Source: Chondromyces crocatus
GTDB lineage: Bacteria; Myxococcota_A; Polyangia; Polyangiales; Polyangiaceae
Direction of reading: 5' to 3'
DNA: 64,000 bases
Assembly (NCBI RefSeq): GCF_001189295.1
Contig: NZ_CP012159.1
Location: 8,540,501 to 8,604,500, forward strand
Under the pieces are notes generated by a model that did not search any database, was not told the DNA's origin, and saw only the letters and a list, made by a program, of their open reading frames with translations. The translations under genes and the position numbers were made by a program. How positions within the stretch are numbered: position 1 is the stretch's first letter; each line of letters starts with the position of its first letter. Positions 42,301 to 51,561 of the stretch are shown here, piece after piece.

Positions 42301-44496
42301 ATGGATCAGCTCGACCTCTTCGCCGCAGAAACCCCACCACCTCCTCGTCCACGGGATCCGGCCGTGTGGATCGCGCGGCTGCTCCTGCTGCGGGAGCCGA
42401 GCCTCGACGAGGGCGCGGTGCTGCGCGAGGTGCGCTTCCGCCGCGGGCTCAACGTGGTGTGGGCGCCACCGACGCCACCGAAGGGGGGAAACCGCCTCCG
42501 TGAAGGGCGCCTCAGCGGGCACACCGCCGGGAAGACGACGCTCTGTCGGGTGCTCCGCTACCTGCTCGGCGAGGAGCGCTATGGCACCGCGCGGACGCAG
42601 GAGCGGATCCGTGTGCGCTTGCCCGAGGGCTGGGCGGTCGGCGAGATCGTGGTGCAGGGGGAGCGCTGGGTGGTGGGGCGCCCGTTCGCGCTGGGGCTCC
42701 ATCCGTTTGCGGTGCGGGGCGTGTCCGTGGAGGAGGCGCTCGCGCGGCGGGGTCCTTACCAGGACTTCCTCGCGGCGGTCTCGGAGGCCACCGCGGCGAG
42801 CCTGCCGGTGCGTGCGCTGCCTCATGCGAGGCGGCCGCTCGACTGGTCGCACCTGCTGACGTGGGTCGCGCGGGATCAAGAGGCCCGGTTCGCGGGGGTC
42901 GTGGAGCTGCGGCATCCAAGCAGCGAGTCGTCGAGCCCGAGCCCGACGGTAGCCGACCGGCACGTGGTGCTCCGCGCGGCGCTGAACCTGGTGTCGGACG
43001 AGGAGCGCGAGCTGCAACAGGAGCAGGAGGAGCTGGCCGAGCGGCGCAAGCGCCTGGAGAGCGAAGGCGCGTTGCTGCGACGTCGCGCAGAAGAGGACCG
43101 GCGGCGGCTGGTGTCCTTGCTGGCGCTCTCTCCCGACGAGGGAGAGGCAGGGCCGCTGTTCGCGACCCTCCTGCGCGAGCATGTGGTCGCACGGCGCGCG
43201 GAGCTGGAGCGGGAAGAGGCCGCCCTCGGCGAGCTGGAGGTCGAGGCGGAGGAGGCCTACGCCGAGGCCACGAGGGCCGCGGGGGAGCAGGCCGTCCGCG
43301 AGCATCAGCACCGCGAGGCCGAGGCGGCCGTGGAGCGTCAGGTGACGCGCGCGGGGGAAGGAGCGTCGAGGGAGGCGTCATTCCCGCCTCAGGCGCAGCG
43401 GTCCGAAGATGCGCGCCGCTCGGAGGCGAGCGTGGCGCCGAGGGCGGGTGTCGGGGCGAGCGCCGCGCCTCCTGACGGGGCGGCCCTCGTCGCGCCCGCT
43501 GTGCCACGTCAGAGTGCGGAGATCGTGGCTCCTCCCGGACCGCGCGCGACAGGCCGCTGCAATGTGCTCCTGTCTGTGGCGCTGGAGCGCGGCTGCCCCC
43601 ACGCTGCGGCTGAGGCCGAGGCGCACGCCGCACACGCCGCACTTCCGCTGTTCGCTGCGAGCTTCACGCGCGTCGCCGAAGCTGCGCTTCCCGCGCCGAC
43701 GGGCTCGGTGGGCATCGCCGGAACGACGGCACACAGCCTCCCGGACGCGGCCGAGGTCCTCGCAACGCTGGAGTCGGCTGCCGCTGCTGCACGCGAGGCG
43801 TGGGCGGCGGCTTCGACCGAGCGCGCCACCCTGCATGGCCTCTATGTACAAAAGAACGCCGCCGTCCAGACCCTCCGGGCACGCATCGCAGAGGGTCGCG
43901 CCTCGCTCGCCGAGGCCGAGCGGCTTCATACTTACGCGAGCGCGTCACTCGACGACGTGCAGGAACACGAGCAAGCTCTCGCTCGGGCGGCTCGCGCGGC
44001 CGATGCGCTCTCGAAGCGGAAGGCGCAGCGTCAGCGCCAGCACGGGGAGGCGCTGGGCCGCTTCTCGGGTCGCTTCGACGACGTGATCCAGGCGCTGCTC
44101 GGGCGGGAGGTCGGAGGGCGGGCCGATGTGCGAGGCGGCGAGATCGGTCTGCACATCACCGAGCACGGGGAGCGCGACGGCGCGGCGATGGAGACCGTGA
44201 AGGTGCTCGCCTTCGATCTGGCAGCGCTCTCGCTCGGCGCAGAAGGGACGGGGCACTTCCCGGGGCTCTTGATCCACGACGGTCCGCGCGAAGCCGATCT
44301 CGACGAGCTGATCTACGAGCGGCTGTTCCTGTACGCCGAGGAGCTGGAGGCGCGCTTCCCGGGAGAGCCGCCGTTCCAGTACCTGATCACCACCACGGCG
44401 CCGCCGCCGGAGCGGCTCCGCCAGGCCCCCTGGCTGCTCGAGCCGCGGCTCGATGCTTCCACGCCAGAAGGGCGGCTGCTGCGGATGGACCTCTGA
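42301..44496 (+). CDS. SMC/RecF-like ATPase with long coiled coil (orphan, conflict-system type)
   Basis: A 731-residue ATPase. It opens VLREVRFRRGLNVVWAPPTP, followed by Walker A SGHTAGKTTLCRVLRYLLGE. A long charged coiled coil runs over about 225-375 (ERELQQEQEELAERRKRLES) and again near 490-620. Between them is RCNVLLSVALERGCPH, a Cys pair that could form a zinc hook. The C-terminal lobe has VKVLAFDLAALSLGAEGTGH and GLLIHDGPREADLDELIYER, a Walker-B/D-loop arrangement. This architecture is typical of ATPases in stress or defence systems rather than of chromosomal SMC. The usual partners are not adjacent. A TerB_N protein is 7 kb downstream. Confidence 0.72.
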   Translation: MDQLDLFAAETPPPPRPRDPAVWIARLLLLREPSLDEGAVLREVRFRRGLNVVWAPPTPPKGGNRLREGRLSGHTAGKTTLCRVLRYLLGEERYGTARTQERIRVRLPEGWAVGEIVVQGERWVVGRPFALGLHPFAVRGVSVEEALARRGPYQDFLAAVSEATAASLPVRALPHARRPLDWSHLLTWVARDQEARFAGVVELRHPSSESSSPSPTVADRHVVLRAALNLVSDEERELQQEQEELAERRKRLESEGALLRRRAEEDRRRLVSLLALSPDEGEAGPLFATLLREHVVARRAELEREEAALGELEVEAEEAYAEATRAAGEQAVREHQHREAEAAVERQVTRAGEGASREASFPPQAQRSEDARRSEASVAPRAGVGASAAPPDGAALVAPAVPRQSAEIVAPPGPRATGRCNVLLSVALERGCPHAAAEAEAHAAHAALPLFAASFTRVAEAALPAPTGSVGIAGTTAHSLPDAAEVLATLESAAAAAREAWAAASTERATLHGLYVQKNAAVQTLRARIAEGRASLAEAERLHTYASASLDDVQEHEQALARAARAADALSKRKAQRQRQHGEALGRFSGRFDDVIQALLGREVGGRADVRGGEIGLHITEHGERDGAAMETVKVLAFDLAALSLGAEGTGHFPGLLIHDGPREADLDELIYERLFLYAEELEARFPGEPPFQYLITTTAPPPERLRQAPWLLEPRLDASTPEGRLLRMDL

Positions 44497-44514
44497 GTTC
44501 CCGCAGGAGAGGTC
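44488..44514. terminator. 7-bp hairpin between convergent genes
   Basis: GACCTCT at 44488-44494 and AGAGGTC at 44508-44514, spanning the stop codon of the ATPase gene. It may serve both convergent genes. Confidence 0.45.
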
Positions 44515-44517
44515 CCA

Positions 44518-45372
44518 TCAGAACGTGGCTTCGACCTCGGCGACCTCGGAAGCCGACAGGTCCAGTGCGCCAGCCGCGGCGCTATCCCGGACGCTCTCCT
44601 CGCGCCTCGCGCCAGGGATGGGGATGACCACCGGGCTCTTCGCGATCATCCACGCCAGCACCAGGCGATGCGGAGACAGGCCGCGGCGCTGCGCGAGGGC
44701 GGCCAGCCGCTCCATGGTCCCCAGAGAGCGGGCGCCGCTCGCTCCACCGAAGGGTGAGTAGGGCAAGAAGGCGAGCCCCAGCCGCTCGCAGGCGGCGAGC
44801 ACGCCGTCCTCCTCGGGACTCCGGTCTCCGGGGTTCCACCGGTTCTGCACGCTGTTGATGGGCACGACGCGCCGCGCTTCGTCGATCTGCTCCGCGCTCA
44901 CGTTGGAGAGCCCCACGTGGTGCACCTTGCCCTGCTCCCGGAGGCGGGCGATGGCGCCCACGCTGTCCACGAAGGGGACGTCCGTGTCGGGCGCGTGGAG
45001 CTGGTACAGGTCGATGCGCTCGACGCCGAGCGCCTTCAGGCTGGCCTCGCAGGCGGCCACGAGCTGCTCCGGGCGGGCGTCTCGCTTCCAGGCGCCGTCC
45101 GGTCGGACGAGGCCTCCCTTCGTCGCAACCACCACCAGCTCTCGTCGACCCTTCAGCGCCTTCGCGATGAGCCGCTCGTTGTGGCCGATGTCGCGGTGGT
45201 CGTGACAGTAAACGTCGGCCGTGTCGATGAGCCGCATCCCGGCGTCGAGCGCCGCATGGATGGTACGGATCGCCTGCGCTTCGTCGGGCCGCCCCTGGAT
45301 CGAGAGGTACATCCCGCCCAGCCCCACCGCGCTCACCATCGGCCCGTCGGGCCCCAGCCGCCGCTCTTTCAT
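44518..45372 (-). CDS. Aldo/keto reductase
   Basis: A 284-residue NADPH-dependent (beta/alpha)8 oxidoreductase. Catalytic set: D50 in RLIDTADVY, Y55, K85 in VVVATKGGLV, and H126 in IDLYQLHAPD. The cofactor loop IPIPGARREESVRD near the C terminus is typical of AKR proteins. ATG 45372 starts directly with MKERRLGPDGPMVSAVGLGG. Substrate specificity cannot be read from the sequence. It lies 78 bp downstream of the small membrane protein gene on the same strand. Confidence 0.93.
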   Translation of the reverse strand: MKERRLGPDGPMVSAVGLGGMYLSIQGRPDEAQAIRTIHAALDAGMRLIDTADVYCHDHRDIGHNERLIAKALKGRRELVVVATKGGLVRPDGAWKRDARPEQLVAACEASLKALGVERIDLYQLHAPDTDVPFVDSVGAIARLREQGKVHHVGLSNVSAEQIDEARRVVPINSVQNRWNPGDRSPEEDGVLAACERLGLAFLPYSPFGGASGARSLGTMERLAALAQRRGLSPHRLVLAWMIAKSPVVIPIPGARREESVRDSAAAGALDLSASEVAEVEATF

Positions 45373-45450
45373 CCCGCCTCCTCTTGGGGCCGTCGTAGCA
45401 AACGAGGCGTTCGGGGAGGAGTCAGGGACTTCTTGAAGACGCGGACCGGC

Positions 45451-45795
45451 TCAGGAGGAAGCCTCGCGCGAGGGTGCCGGGCGCGCGCTGGCACGCTCCG
45501 CCTCTGACCTCGCGCCCTGCTCCACCCACACGAGGCCTTCGATCCCGTCGACCTGGACCTCGACCATGCTCGCCGTGAGCTCGCTGGTCGCCATCCACAC
45601 GATCTGTTTCGCGCTGGCGTCGTACACGCGGACCATGGCCATGGGGTCGCCCTCCGCGGCCCTCGCCGCCCGGGTCCGCTCAGGGTTTGGAGGAGGGAGC
45701 TTCGCCTGCCGTCCTCCATCGATGCGTCGCGGGGGAACACGGAACATCCACCAGGCGACGGCCAGGATGGCCAGGAGCAGGAGCAATTTACTCAT
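45451..45795 (-). CDS. Small single-pass membrane protein
   Basis: 114 residues. MSKLLLLLAILAVAWWMFRV forms one N-terminal membrane helix, followed by a basic Pro-rich linker (PPRRIDGGRQAKLPPPNPER) and a small beta-rich domain with VRVYDASAKQIVWMATSELT and MVEVQVDGIEGLVWVE. No known family recognised. It is divergent from the membrane protein at 45979 and upstream of the aldo/keto reductase. Start at 45795 is the first ATG of the hydrophobic segment. Confidence 0.65.
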   Translation of the reverse strand: MSKLLLLLAILAVAWWMFRVPPRRIDGGRQAKLPPPNPERTRAARAAEGDPMAMVRVYDASAKQIVWMATSELTASMVEVQVDGIEGLVWVEQGARSEAERASARPAPSREASS

Positions 45796-45978
45796 GGCAT
45801 GCGCGCACCTCGGGCGACCGGAGCGTGGAGACACCGCATCCTAGCGCGGCCTCCAGCGCACTGGGTGCCCTCGTCGTGCGGGGCCTCGTTCGGTCGTCCG
45901 CAGCGCGTCGGGAAGCGTCGCTCCGCCATGGCACCCAGCATGCAGATCCGGGCTGAACGTGATGTGAAAGGAGGAGGC

Positions 45979-46533
45979 ATGGGAAAACTGTCGACGTCGG
46001 CATGGGTGCTTCACGATCTGGGCCTCGCCGCAGGGTTCGGTGGACCGCTCTTCGGCAAGATCGCGCTCGGTGAGGCGGTCAAGGACATCCACTCCGAGGA
46101 GGAGCGGGGGCTGGTCCTCCACGATGCCTGGAAGCGCTACAACCGGGTCACGGCGATCTCGCTGGGCGCGGCCGCCGCAACCTGGTTCATCGGCCGGACG
46201 CTGCTCTCGGGGCGCTCGGTGAGCCGGGAGGCGCGCCAGCTCGTCCTCGCCAAGGACATCGTGCTCGGCGCGACCATCGCGGCGGGGGTGGCGAGCATGA
46301 TCAGCGGTGAGATCAAGAGCCGGGAGGCGCACGGTGGGGCCGTCCCCGTGCGGAGCGGGACCGAGCCCTCGGAGCGGACGCCACCGATCGCCCGCGCGGC
46401 GCAGCGGGTGCTCTCGGTCGTCGGGCCGATGGAGATCGCCCTCGCCGGTGCCGCGATCGGCATCACGTCGGTGCTGGCCATGAAGTCCGGTCGCTCCGGG
46501 AAGTGGAGCTTCCTGTCGCGTCTGCTGCCATGA
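45979..46533 (+). CDS. Multi-pass membrane protein of unknown function
   Basis: 184 residues. Hydrophobic stretches at about 9-30 (WVLHDLGLAAGFGGPLFGKI), 55-75 (VTAISLGAAAATWFIG), 88-108 (LVLAKDIVLGATIAAGVASM) and 145-165 (MEIALAGAAIGITSVLAM) suggest four membrane segments. Start ATG 45979 follows a near-perfect AAAGGAGGAGG. The acidic loop HSEEERGLVLHDAWKRYN lies between the first two. No motif that I recognise. Confidence 0.7.
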   Translation: MGKLSTSAWVLHDLGLAAGFGGPLFGKIALGEAVKDIHSEEERGLVLHDAWKRYNRVTAISLGAAAATWFIGRTLLSGRSVSREARQLVLAKDIVLGATIAAGVASMISGEIKSREAHGGAVPVRSGTEPSERTPPIARAAQRVLSVVGPMEIALAGAAIGITSVLAMKSGRSGKWSFLSRLLP

Positions 46534-46546
46534 GCACGAGGAGCAC

Positions 46547-46578
46547 GGGGCGCTGCCAGGCCTTGCCCGCGGCGCCCC
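46547..46578. terminator. Hairpin between convergent genes
   Basis: GGGGCGC at 46547-46553 and GCGCCCC at 46572-46578 with an 18-nt loop, 14 bp after the membrane protein stop codon and about 75 bp before the end of the convergent lipoprotein gene. Confidence 0.45.
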
Positions 46579-46652
46579 GGGGCTTCTTCTCGAGAGAGCG
46601 CCGGGGGGTTCGAGGCCGTCGTGAAGCGGAGCGTGGGGCGTGGCGGAGGCCG

Positions 46653-47162
46653 TCAGGGCTCGCAGTCGGGCGCTTCCTCTCGGTAGGCTTCGCCGCTGTC
46701 CACGGGCACCTTGCCCCCCTGATCGTGGGGCACGATCACACGGCACACACCGTCGATGGTCCCACCCATGTCGTCGATCGCGCGAAAGCCGAGGTTGTAC
46801 ACGCGCGCGTCACCGTTGCCTTTGCGCTCGGAGAGCAGGTCGACCGAGTCACAGGTCAGGTTGGCGATGTCGTCCTCGGTGTTGCCGTCGCCGGTGTCGT
46901 TGCGCGGCTCGTCGCTCGTCGCGTACGTGAAGAAGGCCCTCACATCGGGCTCACAGAGCTCGTTCACATCGATGCAGTCGTCGATGGAGAGGGTGTGCGT
47001 CTTGTGGTTCGGCGGCCACAGCTCGATGGTGGCCGCCTCGAAATCGTTCAACGAGATGCACGTCGCGCCCCCGTCACCGCCGCTCTGACATCCGGTGAAC
47101 AGAGCGGTCGTGGTGACAAGGAGCAAACTCAGCGCGGAGAGACCGTGTGCTCGCTTCATCAT
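46653..47162 (-). CDS. Lipoprotein with a WPPNHK...VPHDQG surface domain
   Basis: 169 residues. Signal LSALSLLLVTTTALFTGCQS with lipobox FTGC. The mature domain contains IELWPPNHKTHTLSIDDCID, a GDGNTEDDIANL stretch, LLSERKGNGDARVYNLGFRA and CRVIVPHDQG. These are the hallmarks of a repeat-like domain often seen in bacterial surface proteins (WPPNHK near the start, RVYxxxxxAxD and VPHDQ near the end), here as a single copy. Four cysteines may form two disulfides. Likely surface-exposed; ligand unknown. Adjacent ATG codons at 47162 and 47159 are both possible starts. Confidence 0.75.
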   Translation of the reverse strand: MMKRAHGLSALSLLLVTTTALFTGCQSGGDGGATCISLNDFEAATIELWPPNHKTHTLSIDDCIDVNELCEPDVRAFFTYATSDEPRNDTGDGNTEDDIANLTCDSVDLLSERKGNGDARVYNLGFRAIDDMGGTIDGVCRVIVPHDQGGKVPVDSGEAYREEAPDCEP

Positions 47163-47234
47163 CTGTTGATCGGTAGCGGAGAAAGCACGCACGAGCCAGG
47201 AGAAATGCCCGCCGGATTGTGGCTCATCACGATC

Positions 47235-48884
47235 TCACACCGCCGAGGTGAAGGCCTCATCGACGATGGCACGCGCCTCCGTGACGATGCGATCGAGGTG
47301 AGACGGCCCGAGGAAGCTCTCGGCGTAGATCTTGTAAACGTCCTCGGTTCCCGAGGGGCGGGCAGCGAACCAGCCGTTCTCGGTGACGACCTTGAGCCCG
47401 CCGATCTCCGCGTTGTTTCCGGGCGCGCGGGTGAGTTTGTCGAGGATGGGCTCTCCGGCGAGGGAGCCGGCGCGCACGGTCTCCGGGGACAGTCGCTTGA
47501 GCACATTCTTCTGGCCCGGCGTCGCTGGTGCATCGATGCGGGTGTAGGTCGCAGCACCATGGCGGGCGGCGAGCGCCTCGTAGTGCTCTCCAGGATCTTT
47601 TCCGGTGCGCGCCAGGATCTCGGCGGCGAGCAGATCCAGCAAGATGCCGTCCTTGTCGGTGGTCCAGACGTAGCCGTCACGCCTCAGGAACGAGGCCCCC
47701 GCGCTCTCCTCGCCGCCGAAGCCCAGTGAGCCTTCCAGGAGGCCGTCGACGAACCACTTGAAGCCGACGGGGACCTCGACCAGAGGGCGCCCGAGCTCAC
47801 GAGCCACGCGATCGATCATCCCGCTCGAGACCAGGGTCTTGCCAACGGCAGCGCCAGCAGCCCAGCCAGGTCGATGTCGGAAGAGGTAGTCGATGGCCAC
47901 CGCGAGATAATGGTTGGGGTTCATCAGCCCCACGCTGCGGGTGACGATGCCGTGGCGATCGGCGTCGGCGTCGTTGCCGAAGGCGATGGCGTATCGGTCC
48001 TTCAAGGCGACGAGGCCGGCCATCGCGTGGTGCGAGGAGCAGTCCATCCGGATCTTGCCGTCGTGATCCACGGGCATGAAGCCGAACGTCGGGTCCACGG
48101 CGGGGTTCACCACCGTGATGTCGAGCCCGTAGGTCGAGGCCAGAGGTTCCCAGAACGCGACGCTGGCACCGCCGAGGGGGTCGGCGCCGATCGCGATCTT
48201 CGCGCCTCGGATGACCTCCATGTCGATGGCCTGCTCCAGATCCCGCACATAGGGGCGGATGAAGTCGTGGTGGTGCGTGGTCGGGGCGCGTACCGCCGCC
48301 TCGTACGCCATCCGCCGCACCTCGGCGAGCCCGGCCAAGAGCAAGGCGTTCGCGCGGTCTTCGATCCACTTCGTGGCGACGGTGTCGGCAGGACCACCGT
48401 GCGGGGGGTTGTACTTGATGCCGCCGTCCTCCGGCGGGTTGTGCGAGGGGGTGATGACGATGCCATCGGCGAGGTCGCGCTTGCGTCCGCGGTTGTGCAC
48501 GAGGATCGCGTGCGAGACGACAGGGGTCGGGGTGTAGCCGCCCTCGGCCGCGATGAAGACGTCCACGCCTGCGGCGGCGAGCACTTCCAGGGCCGTGCGC
48601 TGGGCGGGCTCGGAGAGGGCGTGCGTGTCCATCCCGAGGTAGAGCGGACCGGTGATGCCTCGGGCACGGCGGTACTCGCAGATGGCCTGGGTCACGGCCA
48701 GGATGTGGGCTTCGTTGAAGCTCCTCCGCGCGGCCGAGCCGCGGTGCCCGGAGGTGCCGAAGCTGACCCGGTGGTCCGGTATGCCCATGTCGGGCCGCTC
48801 GTCGTGGTACTGCGCACGGAGCCGCTCGGGGTCGATCAGCAGCGTGGAAGGCGCCGTCTTTCCGGCGAGGGGGTGCGTGGGCAT
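47235..48884 (-). CDS. pgm: Phosphoglucomutase (alpha-D-glucose specific)
   Basis: A 549-residue enzyme interconverting glucose 1-phosphate and glucose 6-phosphate. Features: FGTSGHRGS near residue 45, catalytic phosphoserine loop [20 protein letters not shown], metal-binding [13 protein letters not shown], sugar-recognition [20 protein letters not shown], and phosphate-binding [14 protein letters not shown] near the C terminus. Length and motifs fit the bacterial Pgm type. ATG 48884 begins [16 protein letters not shown]; a longer in-frame extension is Arg/Ser/Pro-rich and unlikely. It feeds glycogen, trehalose and polysaccharide synthesis. Confidence 0.95.
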   Translation of the reverse strand: MPTHPLAGKTAPSTLLIDPERLRAQYHDERPDMGIPDHRVSFGTSGHRGSAARRSFNEAHILAVTQAICEYRRARGITGPLYLGMDTHALSEPAQRTALEVLAAAGVDVFIAAEGGYTPTPVVSHAILVHNRGRKRDLADGIVITPSHNPPEDGGIKYNPPHGGPADTVATKWIEDRANALLLAGLAEVRRMAYEAAVRAPTTHHHDFIRPYVRDLEQAIDMEVIRGAKIAIGADPLGGASVAFWEPLASTYGLDITVVNPAVDPTFGFMPVDHDGKIRMDCSSHHAMAGLVALKDRYAIAFGNDADADRHGIVTRSVGLMNPNHYLAVAIDYLFRHRPGWAAGAAVGKTLVSSGMIDRVARELGRPLVEVPVGFKWFVDGLLEGSLGFGGEESAGASFLRRDGYVWTTDKDGILLDLLAAEILARTGKDPGEHYEALAARHGAATYTRIDAPATPGQKNVLKRLSPETVRAGSLAGEPILDKLTRAPGNNAEIGGLKVVTENGWFAARPSGTEDVYKIYAESFLGPSHLDRIVTEARAIVDEAFTSAV

Positions 48885-49079
48885 GGATCCGTTCCTACCA
48901 GCTCGTCGCCGGGCTGGCGATCCGGAGCTTGTTGGCGCGGCGTGTCCGGAAGGCCCCGAGCGCCGGGGTTCGATCGAGGTCCGCGAGCCGCCCATGATGG
49001 TGTCGTCCGTCGGCTCACGAATCCCACACAGGGTGCGTGAGCGGTGACGACGCGCGCCGCCTGTGCTCCGATCGGCGGT

Positions 49080-50813
49080 ATGTCGACCAGCGCTCCCCGC
49101 CGTCGGGCAGCCCTGAGGTTCGTCGGTGCGCTCTCGCTCGCGGCGGTCCTCACCGCCTGCCGCTCCGAGCCGACGTCACCCACGCCGTCCGAGATCCCGA
49201 GCGCGTCAGAGCCCTCCGAAGTGCCCGCCACGCCGATGCCGGATCCGGCCGTGCACGCCACGCACGCCGGCTCCCACGTCTGGTTCGAAGGCACACCTGC
49301 GCAGGCGCTCGCCAGGGCGAAGACGGAAGGGAAGCCTTCCTTCGTGTACTGGGGCGCAGCGTGGTGCCCACCGTGCAACGAGCTGGCCGCCGACGTCTTC
49401 GAGCACCCCCGCTTTCCCGAACTCATGCGCGACGTGGTGCCGGTCTACCTCGACGGTGACACGGAAGAAGCCCAGAGCTGGGGTGAGCAACTCGGGCTGT
49501 CTGCGTACCCGACGGTCCTCTTGCTCAATCCGGAGCGAGAAGAGCTGCTCCGCTTGAATGGCGCGCTGACCATCACCGAGCTGGAGACGGCGCTCCGAGC
49601 CGCGCTCGTCCGAGGGCATGGCTTCATCGAGGCCGTACGGCGCCTCGAGGAAGGCCGGGTGCAGCCGGACGACTTCCATGTCCTCGCGCACGCCGCGTGG
49701 GAGCTGCTGCCCGACACGCTCTGGCCTCAGACGCGGCGTCTGACCGCGCTGCGGCAAGCCGCGACGCAGTGTCCCACCGCCCGCGTCCAGGAGCGCGCGC
49801 AGCTCGCGGCCCACACCCTGGGGCTGGCGCTGATGGGGCGCGGGACGCACGCGCTCGAGCCGCAAATCCAGGCCATCCGCGCCGAGGCGCAGCGCTACCT
49901 CGATGCCATCTTCGTCGATCCGACGGCGTGGCGAGCGGCCCGCACCTTCATCACGATGCGCGCCACGGACGTGCTCCAGTGGTTGTACGGGGACATGCCC
50001 CGGGCGCCGCCGGCTCCAGGTACCACGCCCTCATCGTCCTCTCCCCCTGCCGTGGAGACGGCACACGCCACGGCGCCGGCCGCCCCCGCGATGGCCGACG
50101 AGGCGACTCTCCGCCAGCGCTGGCTCGAGGCGGCCGAGGCGCTCGGGAAGGACGAGAACGCTTCGAGGGAGACCCGTCTCTGGTCGGTCCGTCCGACGCT
50201 GGACATCGCGCGCCGTGAGCAGCCGCAAGGGGCGCTCTCCGAGCCGTTGCGTGACCGCGTGGAGAAGGCCGTCCAGGCGGCGGTGCTGGCCGCAGAGAGC
50301 CGATCCGAACGTCAGGCGATCGTCTCCGGTGCCTCGTACCTCCTGCGCCACGCGGGCTCTCCCCACCGCGCCCGAGCCTTGCTCATCGCGGAGTCCCGGC
50401 GCGACGCCACGCCCTGGTACTACTATACGTTGCTCTCCGCACTGGAGCAGGAGCTGGGCCGCATGGACGAGGCGCATCGCTGGTCCGCCGAGGCACGCAA
50501 GAGTGCGTCCGGGCGTGCGACGCGGCTCCAGTGGATGGCGAACGACATCGCCTTGAACGCGGAGCGCTCGGGAGCGGATCAGCGGGCATACCTCCTCGCG
50601 CTCGTCGACCAGTACTACACGCTCGCCACGCAGCTCGATGATGGCTTCTCGGGGCGCAACAGATCCCGCGCGGAGCAGGTCGCGCGCGCGCTCGCACCGC
50701 ACAAGCAGGATCGGGACGTCATCACCATGCTCGCCCGCCACCGGCCTCGCTGCTCCACGCTGCCGGAGGAGCGACGGGCCTTCTGCGAGCGCCATTTCGA
50801 CGCCCTTCGCTGA
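49080..50813 (+). CDS. Thioredoxin-domain lipoprotein with long helical C-terminal part
   Basis: 577 residues. Signal [20 protein letters not shown] with lipobox LTAC. The thioredoxin fold at about 75-190 has [20 protein letters not shown], active site CPPC, and the cis-proline in [11 protein letters not shown]. The remaining ~380 residues are helical and TPR-like ([60 protein letters not shown]). The CPPC site and the layout resemble the DsbD-gamma/thioredoxin_7 group. It should act in the periplasm as a disulfide reductase or isomerase. ATG 49080 is preferred to GTG 49044 because the signal begins there. Confidence 0.86.
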   Translation: MSTSAPRRRAALRFVGALSLAAVLTACRSEPTSPTPSEIPSASEPSEVPATPMPDPAVHATHAGSHVWFEGTPAQALARAKTEGKPSFVYWGAAWCPPCNELAADVFEHPRFPELMRDVVPVYLDGDTEEAQSWGEQLGLSAYPTVLLLNPEREELLRLNGALTITELETALRAALVRGHGFIEAVRRLEEGRVQPDDFHVLAHAAWELLPDTLWPQTRRLTALRQAATQCPTARVQERAQLAAHTLGLALMGRGTHALEPQIQAIRAEAQRYLDAIFVDPTAWRAARTFITMRATDVLQWLYGDMPRAPPAPGTTPSSSSPPAVETAHATAPAAPAMADEATLRQRWLEAAEALGKDENASRETRLWSVRPTLDIARREQPQGALSEPLRDRVEKAVQAAVLAAESRSERQAIVSGASYLLRHAGSPHRARALLIAESRRDATPWYYYTLLSALEQELGRMDEAHRWSAEARKSASGRATRLQWMANDIALNAERSGADQRAYLLALVDQYYTLATQLDDGFSGRNRSRAEQVARALAPHKQDRDVITMLARHRPRCSTLPEERRAFCERHFDALR

Positions 50814-50879
50814 AGCAGGAGCGCCGCACGCCCTCCTGCCGCAGTTGACACCCCTCGGAGAAGCGCACAAGCCAGGGCC

Positions 50880-51527
50880 ATGGCCATCGGAGTGTTCGCC
50901 CGGCTTCGCGCCGTCCACGTCTCGACGGTGCTCGCGCTGCTCATCGTCTCAGGTTGCGCCGGTGCTCCGCCTCCTTCGTCCGCGTCGATCGCTCCCGGCG
51001 AAGCGCGGCATGACCCCACCTCGACGGCGTCTGCCTCGCACCAGGAGGGAGGCCATGACGAGCACGCGCGCTCCGGATCCGCACACGAAGCGACTCCGGC
51101 AGGCGCCCGGATCGATCAGCAGCTCGCCGAGGTCGCGCGGATCCATGGCGGCGCCGGCCCCTGGGCGGTCGCAGGCTACCGGATGGGCCGGTATGCCCTG
51201 GAGCGGCTCGGCCTCACGCACCAGAGCTTCGACCTGGAGGTCATCCACCACAGCCCCCGCTCGGTGCAGTTCACGTGCATCGCCGATGGCGCTGCGGCCG
51301 CCACGGGCGCGAGTCTGGGCAAGCTGAACCTCTCCCTGGTCGAAGAGGCCGACGAGGCCGCCGTGGCCACCACGTACAGGCGCCGCTCCACGGGCGCCTC
51401 GATCACGCTCCGCCCCACCGCGACGTTCAAGGCGCGCTTCAAGGATGTCCCGAGAGAGCAGCTCCCCGCGGCAGGGCGCGTGGCCATGGAGTTGCCCGAG
51501 ACCGAGATCTTCGAAGAGCAGCGCTGA
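50880..51527 (+). CDS. FmdE-like lipoprotein lacking usual metal ligands
   Basis: 215 residues. Signal STVLALLIVSGCAGAP with lipobox VSGC, a His/Ser/Ala-rich linker (about 30-75), then an FmdE-like domain: IHGGAGPWAVAGYRMGRYAL, LERLGLTHQSFDLEVIHHS and FTCIADGAAAATGASLGKLN. In canonical FmdE-family proteins the first motif is HGHxCPG and the last contains GCTLGK; here the His-x-His-x2-Cys is HGGAGPW and the Gly-Cys is Gly-Ala. One cysteine (FTC) remains. The fold is probably kept while the metal or Fe-S site is lost or changed. The His-rich linker may bind metal. It directly follows the thioredoxin lipoprotein (66-bp gap). Confidence 0.72.
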   Translation: MAIGVFARLRAVHVSTVLALLIVSGCAGAPPPSSASIAPGEARHDPTSTASASHQEGGHDEHARSGSAHEATPAGARIDQQLAEVARIHGGAGPWAVAGYRMGRYALERLGLTHQSFDLEVIHHSPRSVQFTCIADGAAAATGASLGKLNLSLVEEADEAAVATTYRRRSTGASITLRPTATFKARFKDVPREQLPAAGRVAMELPETEIFEEQR

Positions 51528-51561
51528 TCGCGGTGCGCCCTCCGCGCGGCGCCGCGCGGTG

